DNA of 64,000 nt from Pseudobacillus wudalianchiensis (GCF_001685015.1 NZ_MAYT01000003.1:52762-116761); one strand, 5' to 3'; positions 1-10,091 are shown, counted from the stretch's first letter. Numbers and translations: made by a program. The notes: generated from the letters alone by a model not told the origin.

Positions 1-225
1 CCAAGCCGTATCCCCATAACGAAACGGCTTTTTATAGGAAAGCTGAATGTCCAGCACCGGGGCCACATACCCTTCCTTCTCCATTTCCGCATAATTAAAG
101 CCTAAATCCTCAATTAATTGCGTGCGGCCAAGCTCCAGCCATACGACGTACTGGCCGTGATACACCACTTGCATCGCATCAGTTTCTGCATACCTTACTT
201 GTACTTCTTTTTCTGAAACAAACAT
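1..225 (-). CDS. Acyl-CoA thioesterase, 4-hydroxybenzoyl-CoA thioesterase family (YneP-like), 3' part cut by window edge
   Basis: The first 75 codons of a hotdog-fold thioesterase are present; the C-terminal half lies outside the window. The protein opens with VQVRYAETDAMQVVYHGQY, which carries the family's catalytic Asp in the D-x-(M/A)-x-V-(V/Y)-H context. Such enzymes hydrolyse acyl-CoA in the cytoplasm; the exact acyl group cannot be told. The ATG is preceded by AAGGGAG at good spacing. A YneP-like gene close to aconitase resembles the citB-yneP neighbourhood of Bacillus subtilis (from memory), supporting a Bacillaceae chromosome. It is divergent from the M20 peptidase gene. Confidence 0.8.
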   Translation of the reverse strand, partial: MFVSEKEVQVRYAETDAMQVVYHGQYVVWLELGRTQLIEDLGFNYAEMEKEGYVAPVLDIQLSYKKPFRYGDTAW

Positions 226-367
226 CTGTCCAATCTCCCTTGTTTCTTTTTTACGTCTTGATCTACTCAGTATAGCCTAGCCAGCTGGCAAAATAAAGCA
301 TGTTTACACCTTCAAACAAAGAGGGAATCACTTAAGGACAGAAGATAAGAGCTAAGGAGGGTTTCTT

Positions 368-1504
368 TTGATTAATTATCTTCATGATAAAAAACAAGAA
401 ATGATTGATCTGTTAGAGACCATCGTCAACACTGACAGTAATTCTTACGATAAAGAAGGCGTTGATCAGGTAGGTGCTTTACTAAAGGAAAAATTTGAAG
501 ATATTGGAATGTATGTAAAGGTGCATCGTCAAACAGAGCAGGGCAATCATTTAGAAATCAAAGCAGAGCGAGAGAGCCAGCCGAAAATATTGATTATTGC
601 CCACATGGACACTGTATTTCCAAAAGGTGAAGCAAAGAAGCGGCCTTTTTCCGTTATCGGAGATAAAGCCTACGGACCGGGTGTGAACGACGAGAAAGCG
701 AGTCACGTTCAAGTTCTCTATGCGATGAAAGCTTTAAAAGAGAGCGGATCACCAGCTGTAAACAATGTCCATATCATTTTCAACAGCGACGAGGAAATCG
801 GCTCTATTTCATCCAAATCCTTAATTGAAGAAGCAGCAGTTGGGAAAGACTATAGCCTTGTCGTGGAATGTGGACGGCCAAATGACGGCGTCGTAACAGA
901 GCGCAAAGGAGTTGGCCATTTCACTGTAAATGTAACAGGAAAAGGTGCTCATTCCGGAGTAGAACCCGAAATCGGGATTAGCGCTATTGAAGAGCTAGCC
1001 TATAAAGTCATCAAGCTTCAGCAATTAAATGATTACGAACAAGGATTAACAGTGAATGTGGGCCTTATCAAGGGCGGTACCTCTGTGAATACCGTCCCTC
1101 CCCATGCAGAAGCGGAAATTGACGTCCGTATCAAAAATGAAGACCAAGCGATGAATGTAACAAATTCTATTCATCAAATTGCTGGGGAAGAAACAGTGAA
1201 GGGCACACGAACAGAATTAACTGGAGCCATCGACCGTCCTCCAATGGAGCGGACAGAAGAATCTAAAAAACTATTCAACATGATAAAAGAAACCGGAAAA
1301 GAGCTTGGTTTTACGATTCATGAAGTCAGCACAGGCGGTGGTTCTGATGCAGCTTTTACAGCGGCTAAAGGAATCCCAACAATTGATGGGATCGGCCCTA
1401 TCGGAGAATTCTCGCATAGTGAAACAGAAGAATATACCGATTTGAATTCTTTAGTGGACCGAACGATCTTATTAGCCAAAATAATTGAACGTTTATCTAT
1501 GTAA
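368..1504 (+). CDS. M20 family zinc metallopeptidase (glutamate carboxypeptidase-like)
   Basis: Cytosolic M20 peptidase of 378 aa. Visible metal-site elements are HMDT (His79, Asp81), the bridging Asp108 in GPGVNDEK, the catalytic/ligand pair Glu142-Glu143 in SDEEIG and a late His in EFSHSETEEY. The dimerisation (lid) domain occupies about residues 180-290 between the two halves of the catalytic domain. The start is a TTG seven bases after a strong AAGGAGG. The next gene, a gamma-glutamyltransferase, begins 24 bp downstream in the same direction, so the two probably form an operon. The pairing suggests removal and recycling of glutamyl or aminoacyl groups from small peptides or conjugates. 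The substrate is an inference. Confidence 0.85.
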   Translation: MINYLHDKKQEMIDLLETIVNTDSNSYDKEGVDQVGALLKEKFEDIGMYVKVHRQTEQGNHLEIKAERESQPKILIIAHMDTVFPKGEAKKRPFSVIGDKAYGPGVNDEKASHVQVLYAMKALKESGSPAVNNVHIIFNSDEEIGSISSKSLIEEAAVGKDYSLVVECGRPNDGVVTERKGVGHFTVNVTGKGAHSGVEPEIGISAIEELAYKVIKLQQLNDYEQGLTVNVGLIKGGTSVNTVPPHAEAEIDVRIKNEDQAMNVTNSIHQIAGEETVKGTRTELTGAIDRPPMERTEESKKLFNMIKETGKELGFTIHEVSTGGGSDAAFTAAKGIPTIDGIGPIGEFSHSETEEYTDLNSLVDRTILLAKIIERLSM

Positions 1505-1528
1505 CTTATCAATCTTGAGGTGAAGAAA

Positions 1529-3220
1529 ATGAATGTACAAAATATCATAAAAAACCAAAAACGAGAAAATGAGGGACAGCGAGCCTGGGCTGATGCTGGC
1601 ATGACTGCAAGCGCTACAGCTGAAGCTTCGAAAATTGGCGCTGAAGTGTTGAAATCTGGCGGGAACGCCATGGATGCACTGGCCGCCATGCAATTTGCAC
1701 TCGCTGTCTCAGAGCCCTTCAATACTGGGCTTGGCGCCAGCGGTTTTATCGTTTATTATGATGCTAAAAAACAGGAAACAAAAGTCATTCACGGGCATTC
1801 AAAGGCGCCGAAGAATGCTAGAAAAAATATATTTGTGGATGAGAACCAGGACGTAATCCCTTTCTTAGAGCGATCAACTCCCGGTACCGCTGTCGCTATT
1901 CCAGGCATCCTCAAAGCGTTTGATCAAGCGATTAAATTGTACGGACGTAAAACCTGGGGGGAAGCGATTGAGCCCGCTATTCGTTTGTCCGAAGAAGGCA
2001 TTGAAGTCAATGACTTATGGGTCACAGCGATCGAAAGATTTGGGAATCGCCTTGGAGAAGAAGCTCGCTCTTTTTTCTTTCCGGACGATGTGCCCTTAAC
2101 AAAAGGTGAAAGAGTTGTGAATGAAGATTTAACAAACGCGCTCAAAGAACTTCAAAAAAATGGCGCAGACTCTTTTTATGGAGGGACTATCGGAAAAGCG
2201 ATTGCTGAAGAAGTTCAAAAATTTAAAGGCTGCTTAGTATTAGAGGACCTGATTGATTATGAGGCAGAAATAGCCAAACCGCTTCAAGCTACTTATAAAG
2301 AATTTGATGTCATCGTACCAAGCCCCCCAAACGGAGGCGGGTTTGCCCTTCTTTACATGCTAAAGTTATTAGAAAAGCTGAATATCGGACAGTATAACGT
2401 CCGGTCGTGGGAAAAATACTATCTAATCGCGGAAACCCTGCGAATCATGACAGCCGATAAGTTAACCTTTATGACCGACCCTTCCTTCTACGATATCCCA
2501 CTTGAAGGTCTGCTTCACCCTGACTATCTGGATGAACGTATCCGGCTGTATAACTTTACATTTCGTAATGATAAAATTGCAGCCGGAAACCCTTGGAAAT
2601 ATGATAAGGATAAAAAACCAAGCGGTCTAAAGGCACAAACTTTTGAAATTGGCTCCGAAACGACCCACTTTGTGGCGGTGGACGAGGAAGGCAATATTGC
2701 CATGTGCACCTCTTCTCTAGAGCATAATTTTGGGTCAGGCATTATGGTTCCGGGCTATGGCTTTTTATTAAATAATGATATGACAGACTTCGACCCTTCC
2801 ATTGGAGGCGTTAATAGTGTAGAAGCGAATAAATATCCTGTCAGCATGAAAACACCGACCCTCGTTTTTAAAGATGGGAAACCATTTTTAACACTTGGTT
2901 CTCCTGGCGGTCCAACGATCGTTGCTTCTGTCCTACAAACACTAATTCATGTAATTAATTATGAAATGGACTTAAAGGACGCGATTGAAGAACCCCGCAT
3001 CTTTAACGGTACCGGACCGTTGATCTGGTGGGAAGAAGGGTTGCCCGAAGAAGTGAGACAGGTGCTTGAAAAAATGAACTATCAATTTGACGAGATTGCT
3101 CTTCCAATGGGTAACGTTCAGGCTGTCCTATTTGATCATCAATCTAATCAATTATATGGAGCAAGTGATTCATCAAGACCAGGCATCCCTGTAGGGGTTA
3201 ATAAATCTGAATTAAACTAA
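1529..3220 (+). CDS. Gamma-glutamyltransferase family protein without signal peptide (YwrD-like)
   Basis: Ntn-hydrolase of 563 aa that should self-cleave into large and small subunits at Thr378, the first Thr of the TTHF motif; the SPGGPTIVAS segment near residue 470 is the usual substrate-binding loop. Gamma-glutamyltransferases move or hydrolyse the glutamyl group of glutathione-like amides. Unlike the classical secreted Bacillus Ggt there is no N-terminal signal peptide, so this one is probably cytoplasmic, as in the YwrD branch. A GTG at 1520 could extend the frame, but it lies inside the ribosome binding site (TTGAGGTGA); the ATG at 1529 is correctly spaced. Likely co-transcribed with the M20 peptidase. 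Confidence 0.88.
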   Translation: MNVQNIIKNQKRENEGQRAWADAGMTASATAEASKIGAEVLKSGGNAMDALAAMQFALAVSEPFNTGLGASGFIVYYDAKKQETKVIHGHSKAPKNARKNIFVDENQDVIPFLERSTPGTAVAIPGILKAFDQAIKLYGRKTWGEAIEPAIRLSEEGIEVNDLWVTAIERFGNRLGEEARSFFFPDDVPLTKGERVVNEDLTNALKELQKNGADSFYGGTIGKAIAEEVQKFKGCLVLEDLIDYEAEIAKPLQATYKEFDVIVPSPPNGGGFALLYMLKLLEKLNIGQYNVRSWEKYYLIAETLRIMTADKLTFMTDPSFYDIPLEGLLHPDYLDERIRLYNFTFRNDKIAAGNPWKYDKDKKPSGLKAQTFEIGSETTHFVAVDEEGNIAMCTSSLEHNFGSGIMVPGYGFLLNNDMTDFDPSIGGVNSVEANKYPVSMKTPTLVFKDGKPFLTLGSPGGPTIVASVLQTLIHVINYEMDLKDAIEEPRIFNGTGPLIWWEEGLPEEVRQVLEKMNYQFDEIALPMGNVQAVLFDHQSNQLYGASDSSRPGIPVGVNKSELN

Positions 3221-3225
3221 AACAC

Positions 3226-3266
3226 AAAGAGCGGCTCCCCTGTCAAAAGGAGAGACCGCTCTTCTT
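3226..3266 (+). terminator. Hairpin terminator after the gamma-glutamyltransferase gene
   Basis: AAGAGCGG pairs with CCGCTCTT across a further CC/GG extension, directly after the stop codon and followed by CTTCTTAT. Confidence 0.7.
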
Positions 3267-3302
3267 ATGTAGGAGGAGCTGCACGACTTCCCCTTAAAAG
3301 CT

Positions 3303-3440
3303 TTATTTAGCAGATCGTTTAATTTCTAAACGTTCTTCTAACCTGTCTTCGATCTCTTTCATAGCAGCCGGATTTCGAAGTAATTCACTTTTGTTTTCCT
3401 TTACTAACTCAGCAAACGACTTTCTCTGTCTTTTTCTCAT
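3303..3440 (-). CDS. fbpB: FbpB-family small basic protein, 45 aa
   Basis: A 45-residue, very basic protein beginning MRKRQRKSFAELVKENK and ending RLEERLEIKRSAK. This matches the FbpB family of Bacillus, small Fur-controlled proteins that assist the sRNA FsrA in shutting down iron-using enzymes when iron is scarce. The ATG is preceded by GGGAAGAAG. About 40 bp upstream is an ATAGTC-N5-GACTAT inverted repeat that could be a weak Fur-type operator (low confidence). Its position next to aconitase, a major iron-sulphur enzyme and a known iron-sparing target, fits the role. Family assignment is from sequence resemblance only. Confidence 0.75.
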   Translation of the reverse strand: MRKRQRKSFAELVKENKSELLRNPAAMKEIEDRLEERLEIKRSAK

Positions 3441-3544
3441 AGCGCACTTCTTCCCTTCTATCAATAGTCATTACGACTATCTTACCCATAAAAAACTTTT
3501 TTATACTAAATTTTCTAATAACTATAATAATTATGCAGAAAGTA

Positions 3545-3575
3545 AAAAGCGACTGGCAGTATGCCAGTCGCTTGA
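3545..3575 (-). terminator. Terminator after aconitase
   Basis: Perfect stem AGCGACTGGCA/TGCCAGTCGCT with a T-rich tail on the minus strand, 90 bp past the aconitase stop. Confidence 0.8.
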
Positions 3576-3663
3576 AAGCTTTATATGTTCGATGAGGGTT
3601 TTTTGTACGCGCAATCTGTAAAGGATGAGTATTCCTACCGATCCCTTTTTAATACTGTTTTTA

Positions 3664-6384
3664 CTATGCTTTAATGTCTTGCAGCTTGCCGCGAAGCACC
3701 ATTTGCAGGATGCCTCCGTTGCGATAGTAGTCAACCTCTACGTCAGAATCAAAGCGCACAAGAGCTTCAAATTGTGTCTTGTTGCCATCTTCATCGATCG
3801 CTGTAACTGTCACAACGTCACGTGGTTTCACGTTATCATTTAAATCTACTTCAAACACTTCTTTGCCAGTTAAGCCTAGAGTCGTTGCATTTTCACCGAG
3901 CTTGAATTGTAATGGGAGCACACCCATCATAACAAGGTTTGAACGGTGAATACGCTCGTAGCTCTCTGCAATAACTGTTTTTACACCAAGAAGGTTCGTA
4001 CCTTTTGCTGCCCAGTCACGAGATGAACCCATACCGTAATCTTTACCAGCAAGAACAACGAGGCCTGTGCCGTCTTCTTGATACTTCATGCATGCATCGT
4101 AAATTGGCATAATTTCGCCTGTTGGCCAATAAGTTGTGAATCCGCCCTCTGTTCCAGGAGCCACTTGGTTACGGATTCGAATGTTAGCAAATGTTCCGCG
4201 CATCATTACTTCGTGGTTACCACGACGGGAACCGTAAGAGTTAAAGTCACGTGGCTCTACGCCTTTTGAACGTAGGTATTTGCCAGCAGGTGTATCCTTG
4301 CCAATCGCACCAGCAGGAGAAATGTGGTCAGTTGTCACAGAGTCACCGAATTTACCCATTACACGCAAGCCTTTAAGCGCTTCAATCTTCTCAGGAACTG
4401 CAGATAGTCCTTCAAAGAATGGCGGGTTTTGGATGTAAGTTGAATCATTGTCCCAGCTGTAAAGAGCTTCATTGCTTGTTTGAATTTGATTCCAACGGGA
4501 ATTGCTATCAAACACGCGCTCATATTCTTTACGGAACAATTCTGGTGTTACTGCACGCTGTACAACTTCTTTCACTTCTTCTGTTGCTGGCCAGATATCT
4601 TTGAAGAAGACATCGTTGCCGTCTTTATCTTTACCAATTGGATCTTTAGCAAAGTCAATGTTTACTGTTCCAGCAAGAGCGTAAGCCACAACTAATGGCG
4701 GTGAAGCTAAGTAGTTCGCTCTTACAAGCGGATGAATACGGCCTTCAAAGTTACGGTTACCTGAAAGAACAGATGTTACTAAAAGATCCGCATCCACGAT
4801 TGCTTTTTCAATTTCTTCTTTTAATGGACCGGAGTTACCGATACAAGTTGTACAGCCATATCCTACAAGGTTAAAGCCGAGTTTCTCCATATAGCCCATT
4901 AATCCAGCATCACGCAGGTAGCCAGTAACGACCTTTGACCCTGGCGCTAAAGATGTTTTCACATACTTCGGCACTTCGAGACCAAGTTCGACCGCTTTTT
5001 TCGCCACTAATCCCGCAGCAAGCAATACATATGGGTTAGATGTATTTGTACAAGATGTAATCGCAGCGATCGCAACAGCACCTGTTTTCATTTCAGCTGT
5101 TTCGCCATCAGCAAACTTAACTGTTGTTGTTTTGTCTAGCTCTTCAGGAGTCAATCCGAAGCCTTGGTTGCCTTCCGGAGCACTAATCGCTCCTTGGAAA
5201 GATTTCTGCATGCTAGAAAGCGGAATTAAATCTTGCGGACGTTTTGGACCAGATAAGTTTGGCTCAATTTCGGCAAGATCCAATTCAACTACATCTGTAT
5301 AAACAGGATCTTCCTTATCAGGAGTGAAGAACATATCATTTTCTTTTAAATATTGCTCTACTACTCTGATATGCCCTTCTTCACGGCCTGTTAAGCGCAT
5401 ATAATCAAGGGATTCTGTATCAACCGGGAAGAATCCGCAAGTGGCTCCATATTCAGGTGCCATGTTCGCAATTGTTGCACGGTCTGCAAGTGGAAGCTGA
5501 GCTACTCCGGGACCGAAGAATTCAACGAATTTGCCAACTACGCCTTTTGTACGTAACACCTGTGTCACTTTAAGTGCTAAGTCAGTTGCTGTCGCACCGT
5601 TCGGAAGTTCTCCAACTAATTTCACCCCGATTACTTCAGGTACAGGGAAATAAGACGGTTGACCAAGCATACCTGCTTCTGCCTCAATACCGCCAACACC
5701 CCAGCCAAGAACACCGATACCGTTAATCATCGTTGTATGAGAGTCTGTACCAACGAGTGTATCCGGATAAGCTTCAAATTCACCGCTTGCTGTTTCTACA
5801 GCATGAACAACACTTGCTAAGTATTCTAAGTTTACTTGGTGAACGATACCAGTAGCCGGTGGAACAGCACGATAGTTATCAAATGCTTTTTGTGCCCAGC
5901 TTAAGAACTCATAACGCTCAGCATTGCGTTCGAATTCAAGCTCCATGTTTCTTTCTAATGCTTCAGGTGTGCCGTATGTGTCAACCTGCACAGAGTGGTC
6001 AATAACAAGATCTACTGGAATTTCAGGATTGATTACATCTGGGTTGCCGCCCATATCTGCCATCGCTTTACGCAAGGAAGCAAGGTCAACGACAACTGGA
6101 ACACCAGTAAAGTCTTGTAAAATAACGCGTGAAGGCTTAAATGGCACCTCGGCATCTTTTATATCTGCCGCTCCCCATTTAGCCAGGTTTTCTACATGGT
6201 CCTGTTTAATAACATAGCCATCATGCTGGCGCAGTACAGATTCTAATAATACTTTGATCGAATATGGCAGGCGAGATACTTTCGCCACACCCGCTTCTTC
6301 TAGAGCTGCTAAACGGTAATAGTTATAGCGCTTACCATCAAGCTCAAAACTTGAACGGGCATTGAATACGTCATTGTTTGCCAT
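3664..6384 (-). CDS. acnA: Aconitate hydratase (aconitase A)
   Basis: TCA-cycle enzyme converting citrate to isocitrate with a [4Fe-4S] cluster; in Bacillus the apo form also binds mRNA. The 906-aa length is normal. Cluster cysteines are seen in ITSCTNTS (about residue 437) and in [13 protein letters not shown] (about 503-510). The swivel domain begins near [21 protein letters not shown] sequence (here [15 protein letters not shown]), and the [14 protein letters not shown] motif follows near residue 790. An upstream in-frame ATG would add seven residues, but GAGGGGG is correctly spaced only for the ATG at 6384 ([12 protein letters not shown]). It is monocistronic, with its own terminator, and fbpB lies downstream. 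Confidence 0.97.
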   Translation of the reverse strand: MANNDVFNARSSFELDGKRYNYYRLAALEEAGVAKVSRLPYSIKVLLESVLRQHDGYVIKQDHVENLAKWGAADIKDAEVPFKPSRVILQDFTGVPVVVDLASLRKAMADMGGNPDVINPEIPVDLVIDHSVQVDTYGTPEALERNMELEFERNAERYEFLSWAQKAFDNYRAVPPATGIVHQVNLEYLASVVHAVETASGEFEAYPDTLVGTDSHTTMINGIGVLGWGVGGIEAEAGMLGQPSYFPVPEVIGVKLVGELPNGATATDLALKVTQVLRTKGVVGKFVEFFGPGVAQLPLADRATIANMAPEYGATCGFFPVDTESLDYMRLTGREEGHIRVVEQYLKENDMFFTPDKEDPVYTDVVELDLAEIEPNLSGPKRPQDLIPLSSMQKSFQGAISAPEGNQGFGLTPEELDKTTTVKFADGETAEMKTGAVAIAAITSCTNTSNPYVLLAAGLVAKKAVELGLEVPKYVKTSLAPGSKVVTGYLRDAGLMGYMEKLGFNLVGYGCTTCIGNSGPLKEEIEKAIVDADLLVTSVLSGNRNFEGRIHPLVRANYLASPPLVVAYALAGTVNIDFAKDPIGKDKDGNDVFFKDIWPATEEVKEVVQRAVTPELFRKEYERVFDSNSRWNQIQTSNEALYSWDNDSTYIQNPPFFEGLSAVPEKIEALKGLRVMGKFGDSVTTDHISPAGAIGKDTPAGKYLRSKGVEPRDFNSYGSRRGNHEVMMRGTFANIRIRNQVAPGTEGGFTTYWPTGEIMPIYDACMKYQEDGTGLVVLAGKDYGMGSSRDWAAKGTNLLGVKTVIAESYERIHRSNLVMMGVLPLQFKLGENATTLGLTGKEVFEVDLNDNVKPRDVVTVTAIDEDGNKTQFEALVRFDSDVEVDYYRNGGILQMVLRGKLQDIKA

Positions 6385-6543
6385 CCCGATTCCCCCTCTT
6401 TTCATAAATATGTAAGCATAGCTGAAAGTTTCAAAAAGCTTACTCTCTGCTTTTCATACTATTTCATCATAATACAACCGTTAACATAAGTAAATAACGA
6501 TAATCGAATCAAGTTCAATAAGAATTCCTTATCAATCGTCTTT

Positions 6544-7485
6544 TTATTTAAAAAAAGAATTTTTCTTTTTCCCTCTTAAAATATCGCCCATCCAACCTTT
6601 TTTCAATAAATATATATAGAGAGCTAACGTTGTTACTGCGATCACTCCCCAAGAGAAAACATAGCCAAGCTTCCAATCAAGCTCCGGCATATTCTTAAAG
6701 TTCATCCCCCAGATAGCGCCCCACGCAGCAACAGGTGTAAAAAGTGTCGTTAATACCGTCAAGGTTTTCATAATTTCATTTCCCCGATGTGTGGAAACGG
6801 TGTTTTCTAATTCTACCATTGCTTTTAATTCTTTATCATATTCATTTACCAACATGTACGCCCGTTCAACTCGCTTATACGCTCTTTTAAAGTGAATCCC
6901 TTTAGCTACATCATCACCAAACGTTTCCTCGATTCCATGCTTGATCTCTATAATCGGGATAATTAAGTTTTGCCAGACAAGAAGCTCATGACGACTTTTC
7001 GCTGTTTCGTCGAGAATTTCGATATTATTTTTTTCTTTAATGAGCCAAAGCAAATCTCTTAAGCGAATTTCGTATTCATCAATTTTTTCGAGAAAATGAT
7101 GAATAATTTCTCCAATCATAATCATAAAACCTTCTACCGGACAATCGGCTTCATCCATCTTCTTCTTCATAATTTCTTCATCAACACTTCCAAGAACGGA
7201 TAAATCCAAATTATCAGTAATTAGATGCTTCTTCGTTAAATAAAAGTGGAAAATTCGTTTTCCTTCCTTTTTTTCAACGTCCTGAAAATAAACGAGTGAA
7301 CCCCATAATGCTTCCTTTCCTCTTTCACTCGTATCTACTCGCAAAATACTAGATACATTTTTTTTCGTTTCTTCTGCCCATTTTCTATATGAATGGTATT
7401 GATCGGCATATTGTGCCACCTCATCCATTTGAAACTTTTTGAGCTCATGCCAGGACCATCGCCCTTTATTAAAGGTGTGCTCCAT
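6544..7485 (-). CDS. corA: CorA-family divalent cation (Mg2+/Co2+) transporter
   Basis: 313 aa with a long, charged cytoplasmic N-terminal domain and two C-terminal membrane helices. The defining Gly-Met-Asn selectivity signature is present in WGMNFKNMPEL just after the first helix, as in pentameric CorA channels. The last helix ends in a lysine-rich tail (GKKKNSFFK), as expected for inside-positive topology. The gene is alone, on the same strand as aconitase and 159 bp upstream of it. Ion specificity (Mg2+, Co2+ or Zn2+) cannot be read from sequence. Confidence 0.9.
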   Translation of the reverse strand: MEHTFNKGRWSWHELKKFQMDEVAQYADQYHSYRKWAEETKKNVSSILRVDTSERGKEALWGSLVYFQDVEKKEGKRIFHFYLTKKHLITDNLDLSVLGSVDEEIMKKKMDEADCPVEGFMIMIGEIIHHFLEKIDEYEIRLRDLLWLIKEKNNIEILDETAKSRHELLVWQNLIIPIIEIKHGIEETFGDDVAKGIHFKRAYKRVERAYMLVNEYDKELKAMVELENTVSTHRGNEIMKTLTVLTTLFTPVAAWGAIWGMNFKNMPELDWKLGYVFSWGVIAVTTLALYIYLLKKGWMGDILRGKKKNSFFK

Positions 7486-7678
7486 CTTGACGCCTCCTAT
7501 AACTGTTTGCCCGCACTTTTCAATACCCCAGTGTGCAGGAGAAAAAACAACCTTTCATTCATTCCAAGAAATTTAGTGAACAACCTTCTAGTTTTAATCT
7601 TTCCATGTTTGGGTAAACATAATGCAAGAAGTAATAATAAAAGCTGAAGAGCTTGAAGTTTTAAGGAGGAATTCTGTT

Positions 7679-7975
7679 ATGTTTGGAAGAAACATGGAAA
7701 GAAATCAAGGCGGCGTTAGTTCAGGTCTAGGTTATATGCTTCTCGGAGCAGGAGCTGCAGCTTGGTGGCTCTCTAAAGAAGAAAACCGAAGCAAGCTCGA
7801 TAACCTCATGAATATGGCGAAAGAAAAAATGAATATGGACGTCCAGCCTTCAAAAGAAGAATTCCCTGTTTTAAAAGCCGGACACCCTCATCCCGATGAT
7901 ATTGCTGATAATAAAATGGTATCTGAAGGATCGCAATTTGGTGTGAAATACTACAACGAGAAAGAACAACAATAA
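7679..7975 (+). CDS. Small hypothetical protein with one membrane helix, 98 aa
   Basis: Starts MFGRNMERN after a strong AAGGAGG nine bases upstream; an in-frame ATG at 7622 would add 19 residues but has no ribosome binding site. A short hydrophobic helix (GLGYMLLGAGAAAWWL, about residues 18-33) is followed by a charged, Met-rich tail ending YYNEKEQQ. No family recognised; it vaguely resembles YtxH-type stress proteins in layout. A good terminator follows immediately, so it is a real single-gene transcript. Confidence 0.65.
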   Translation: MFGRNMERNQGGVSSGLGYMLLGAGAAAWWLSKEENRSKLDNLMNMAKEKMNMDVQPSKEEFPVLKAGHPHPDDIADNKMVSEGSQFGVKYYNEKEQQ

Positions 7976-7982
7976 ATGAATA

Positions 7983-8016
7983 AAAGACGGTGCTGATTGA
8001 TTGCACCGTCTTTTTT
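7983..8016 (+). terminator. Rho-independent terminator
   Basis: AAGACGGTGC/GCACCGTCTT stem, 10-base loop, TTTTTT tail. Confidence 0.85.
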
Positions 8017-8044
8017 ATCGTCTTTCTTCTATTAAATAAGCTTC

Positions 8045-8848
8045 TTATTTTTTCATAAAAAAGGCCCTTCGCTCTTTAGTAATCCACTTCTCCAAATCAT
8101 CTTGACTGCGTCGAACAAGCCGGTTCACTAACACATCGTGCCACACATAATCCTCTAATAGGTAAATATGAACAGGATCATCTGTATAAAAAGCAACACT
8201 GCGCTCCTCAATGGATGGTCCATAAATCATCTCTTTAGAATCTATGGATAAAATAAACCAGCGTTCTGTAGACGGCGTTTCAGTAAAAGGGGTGATACGG
8301 TGGGTTTCCAGGTTTCCAATCGGATTGTCAACATGTAGTGTAATGCCTTGTACGGTTACTTTTTCAGCTGCCTGCACTAGCTCTTCCTTCAATTCCTCAT
8401 ACATATCGTCCCACATTGAAATGACAATACGCCTTTCTGCCTTTTTCAATAATGTTTGGCAATAGCTTATGATCGTTTCATAGTCCTTTAAAGTCATCAC
8501 CCGATTGTCCACTTTTTCTTCAGAGGTCTCTAAGCTTTTTAACGTGTCACTTATTACCGTATAAGTCGATTGCCACTCTGATTGAGCCTTCTGTAAAAAG
8601 ATTTCGACAGGCAGAGGAGAATATCGGGTGGTATCATTCATTTCTTCCTTCATCACCATTCCTTTTTCAACAAGATTGCTTAACACATCATAAATTCGTG
8701 CTCTTGGGATACCTGACTCCTTACTAACTTGGTAGGCGTTGACAGGGCCTTGTTTGACTAAAGAAACATAGGATTTAGCTTCATATTCATTAAACCCTAA
8801 TTTTTTGAGCTTTTGTACGATGTCTTCCACTTTTCCTCCTCCACTCAT
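8045..8848 (-). CDS. TrmB-family transcriptional regulator
   Basis: 267 aa: winged HTH in residues 10-75 (FNEYEAKSYVSLV...IPRARIYDVLSNLVEKGMV), then a short coiled linker and a C-terminal sugar/ligand-binding domain of the phospholipase-D-like TrmB type. TrmB proteins are mostly known as sugar-responsive regulators of transport genes. The ATG at 8848 has only a weak ribosome site (AGGA); a GTG at 8830 sits just after GGAGGAGG and may be the true start. It is divergent from the TauE/SafE exporter, its most likely target. Confidence 0.82.
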   Translation of the reverse strand: MSGGGKVEDIVQKLKKLGFNEYEAKSYVSLVKQGPVNAYQVSKESGIPRARIYDVLSNLVEKGMVMKEEMNDTTRYSPLPVEIFLQKAQSEWQSTYTVISDTLKSLETSEEKVDNRVMTLKDYETIISYCQTLLKKAERRIVISMWDDMYEELKEELVQAAEKVTVQGITLHVDNPIGNLETHRITPFTETPSTERWFILSIDSKEMIYGPSIEERSVAFYTDDPVHIYLLEDYVWHDVLVNRLVRRSQDDLEKWITKERRAFFMKK

Positions 8849-8940
8849 TCTTTTCCTATAGTATCAAGTTACAATAACTATTTACAGAGCGCAAATAATT
8901 AGATACTATTCTAGTAGTCACTATCAGAAAGGTTGATTAT

Positions 8941-9708
8941 ATGGATTTCCACCTAGACCCATCCGTATTTATTATTTTGATTGTTTTTGGATTTTTAGCT
9001 TCATTTATTGATTCTGTCGTTGGAGGCGGCGGCCTCATCACATTACCTGCCTTATTATTCACGGGGCTTAATCCAGCTGGGGCAGTAGCGACCAATAAAT
9101 TGGCATCCACGATAGGTTCTTTAACAAGTACATATATGTTTTATCGTTCCGGTAAAATCGATATCAAATCAGTGCTTAAATTATTTCCACTCTCTTTCAT
9201 TGGCTCTATGCTTGGTGCGTGGACTGTTCATTTGATAGATCCTGAAGTGCTAAAGCCCTTGATGCTGCTCATGCTTGCAGCCGTTGCCATTTATACTGTT
9301 TTCAAAAAAGATTGGGGCAGCATCTCAGCCCCTAAAAAATTGTCCATCCGTCACTTTATAATGTTTATGGCTGCCATTTTTGCGATTGGTTTTTATGATG
9401 GATTTCTCGGCCCTGGAACAGGTTCATTTTTAATTTTCTCTTTTTTACTGATCGGATTTGATTTTTTAAAAGCTGCGGGAAATGCAAAGTTTTTAAACTT
9501 TGGCAGTAATATTGCCGGATTGTTGATGTTTATGTTTTTAGGCCAAGTGCATTACACGTATGGATTAATTATGGGAATAGCACAGCTTGCTGGGGCTATA
9601 TGTGGCTCAAAATTTGCGATTAAAAGAGGAAGCAGCTACGTGCGTGCGCTGTTTATTGCCGTCACCTGTCTACTGTTAATGAAAAATATATATGATTATA
9701 CTCATTAA
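8941..9708 (+). CDS. TauE/SafE (TSUP) family sulfite/organosulfonate exporter
   Basis: 255 aa, about eight membrane helices in two repeats. The N-terminal repeat holds the conserved SFIDSVVGGGGLITLPALL and the C-terminal repeat DGFLGPGTGSFL, the paired glycine-rich motifs of this family, which moves sulfite, sulfonates or sulfoacetate-like anions. The gene is divergent from a TrmB regulator with a short shared promoter region, so that protein probably controls it. The substrate is not determinable from sequence. Confidence 0.88.
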   Translation: MDFHLDPSVFIILIVFGFLASFIDSVVGGGGLITLPALLFTGLNPAGAVATNKLASTIGSLTSTYMFYRSGKIDIKSVLKLFPLSFIGSMLGAWTVHLIDPEVLKPLMLLMLAAVAIYTVFKKDWGSISAPKKLSIRHFIMFMAAIFAIGFYDGFLGPGTGSFLIFSFLLIGFDFLKAAGNAKFLNFGSNIAGLLMFMFLGQVHYTYGLIMGIAQLAGAICGSKFAIKRGSSYVRALFIAVTCLLLMKNIYDYTH

Positions 9709-10091
9709 TTTCTAACATATTATGTTGCCTTAAAAACCAAAAATTCCACTTTGGTTTACATCCTGTTCGTTCTCGAAAGGTTACCTACAGAAGGGGCTAA
9801 TTGATATTTCATTTTAAAGGGACTGAATGAAATAAAAAAGAGCAGCCCCATAAAGCTTATGGGGCTGCTCGAGAAATAAAGCTATATGGTAAATGATAAG
9901 TTGTTATAAAATATTACCTGCATTTAGACCTTTGCTTTCCCTATACATTATTTAATCATGCTAATGAATCGTGAAATAACAAATATTTATCCCGTCAAAT
10001 TATGACTATTAACTATTTTCAAAGATGGATACAAGCAAGTTAAGCAAAAGTAGAGATAACTATGTAACCGTTGTCATTTTTTGTTTGATTA
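9709..10091. other. Intergenic stretch, no gene recognised
   Basis: AT-rich spacer between convergent genes. Apart from the terminator at 9838-9871 nothing coding or repeated is evident. Confidence 0.6.
9838..9871. terminator. Bidirectional hairpin terminator
   Basis: Near-perfect palindrome GAGCAGCCCCATAA/TTATGGGGCTGCTC preceded by AAAAAA, so it has a U-tail on the minus strand and may serve both convergent genes. Confidence 0.75.

Noticed and set aside
3625..3843. 72-codon plus-strand frame across the aconitase 3' end
   Set aside because: Antisense to aconitase, no ribosome site, no protein-like composition.
9838..9871. Palindrome as regulator binding site
   Set aside because: Position between convergent gene ends and GC-rich stem with A/T tails fit a terminator better.
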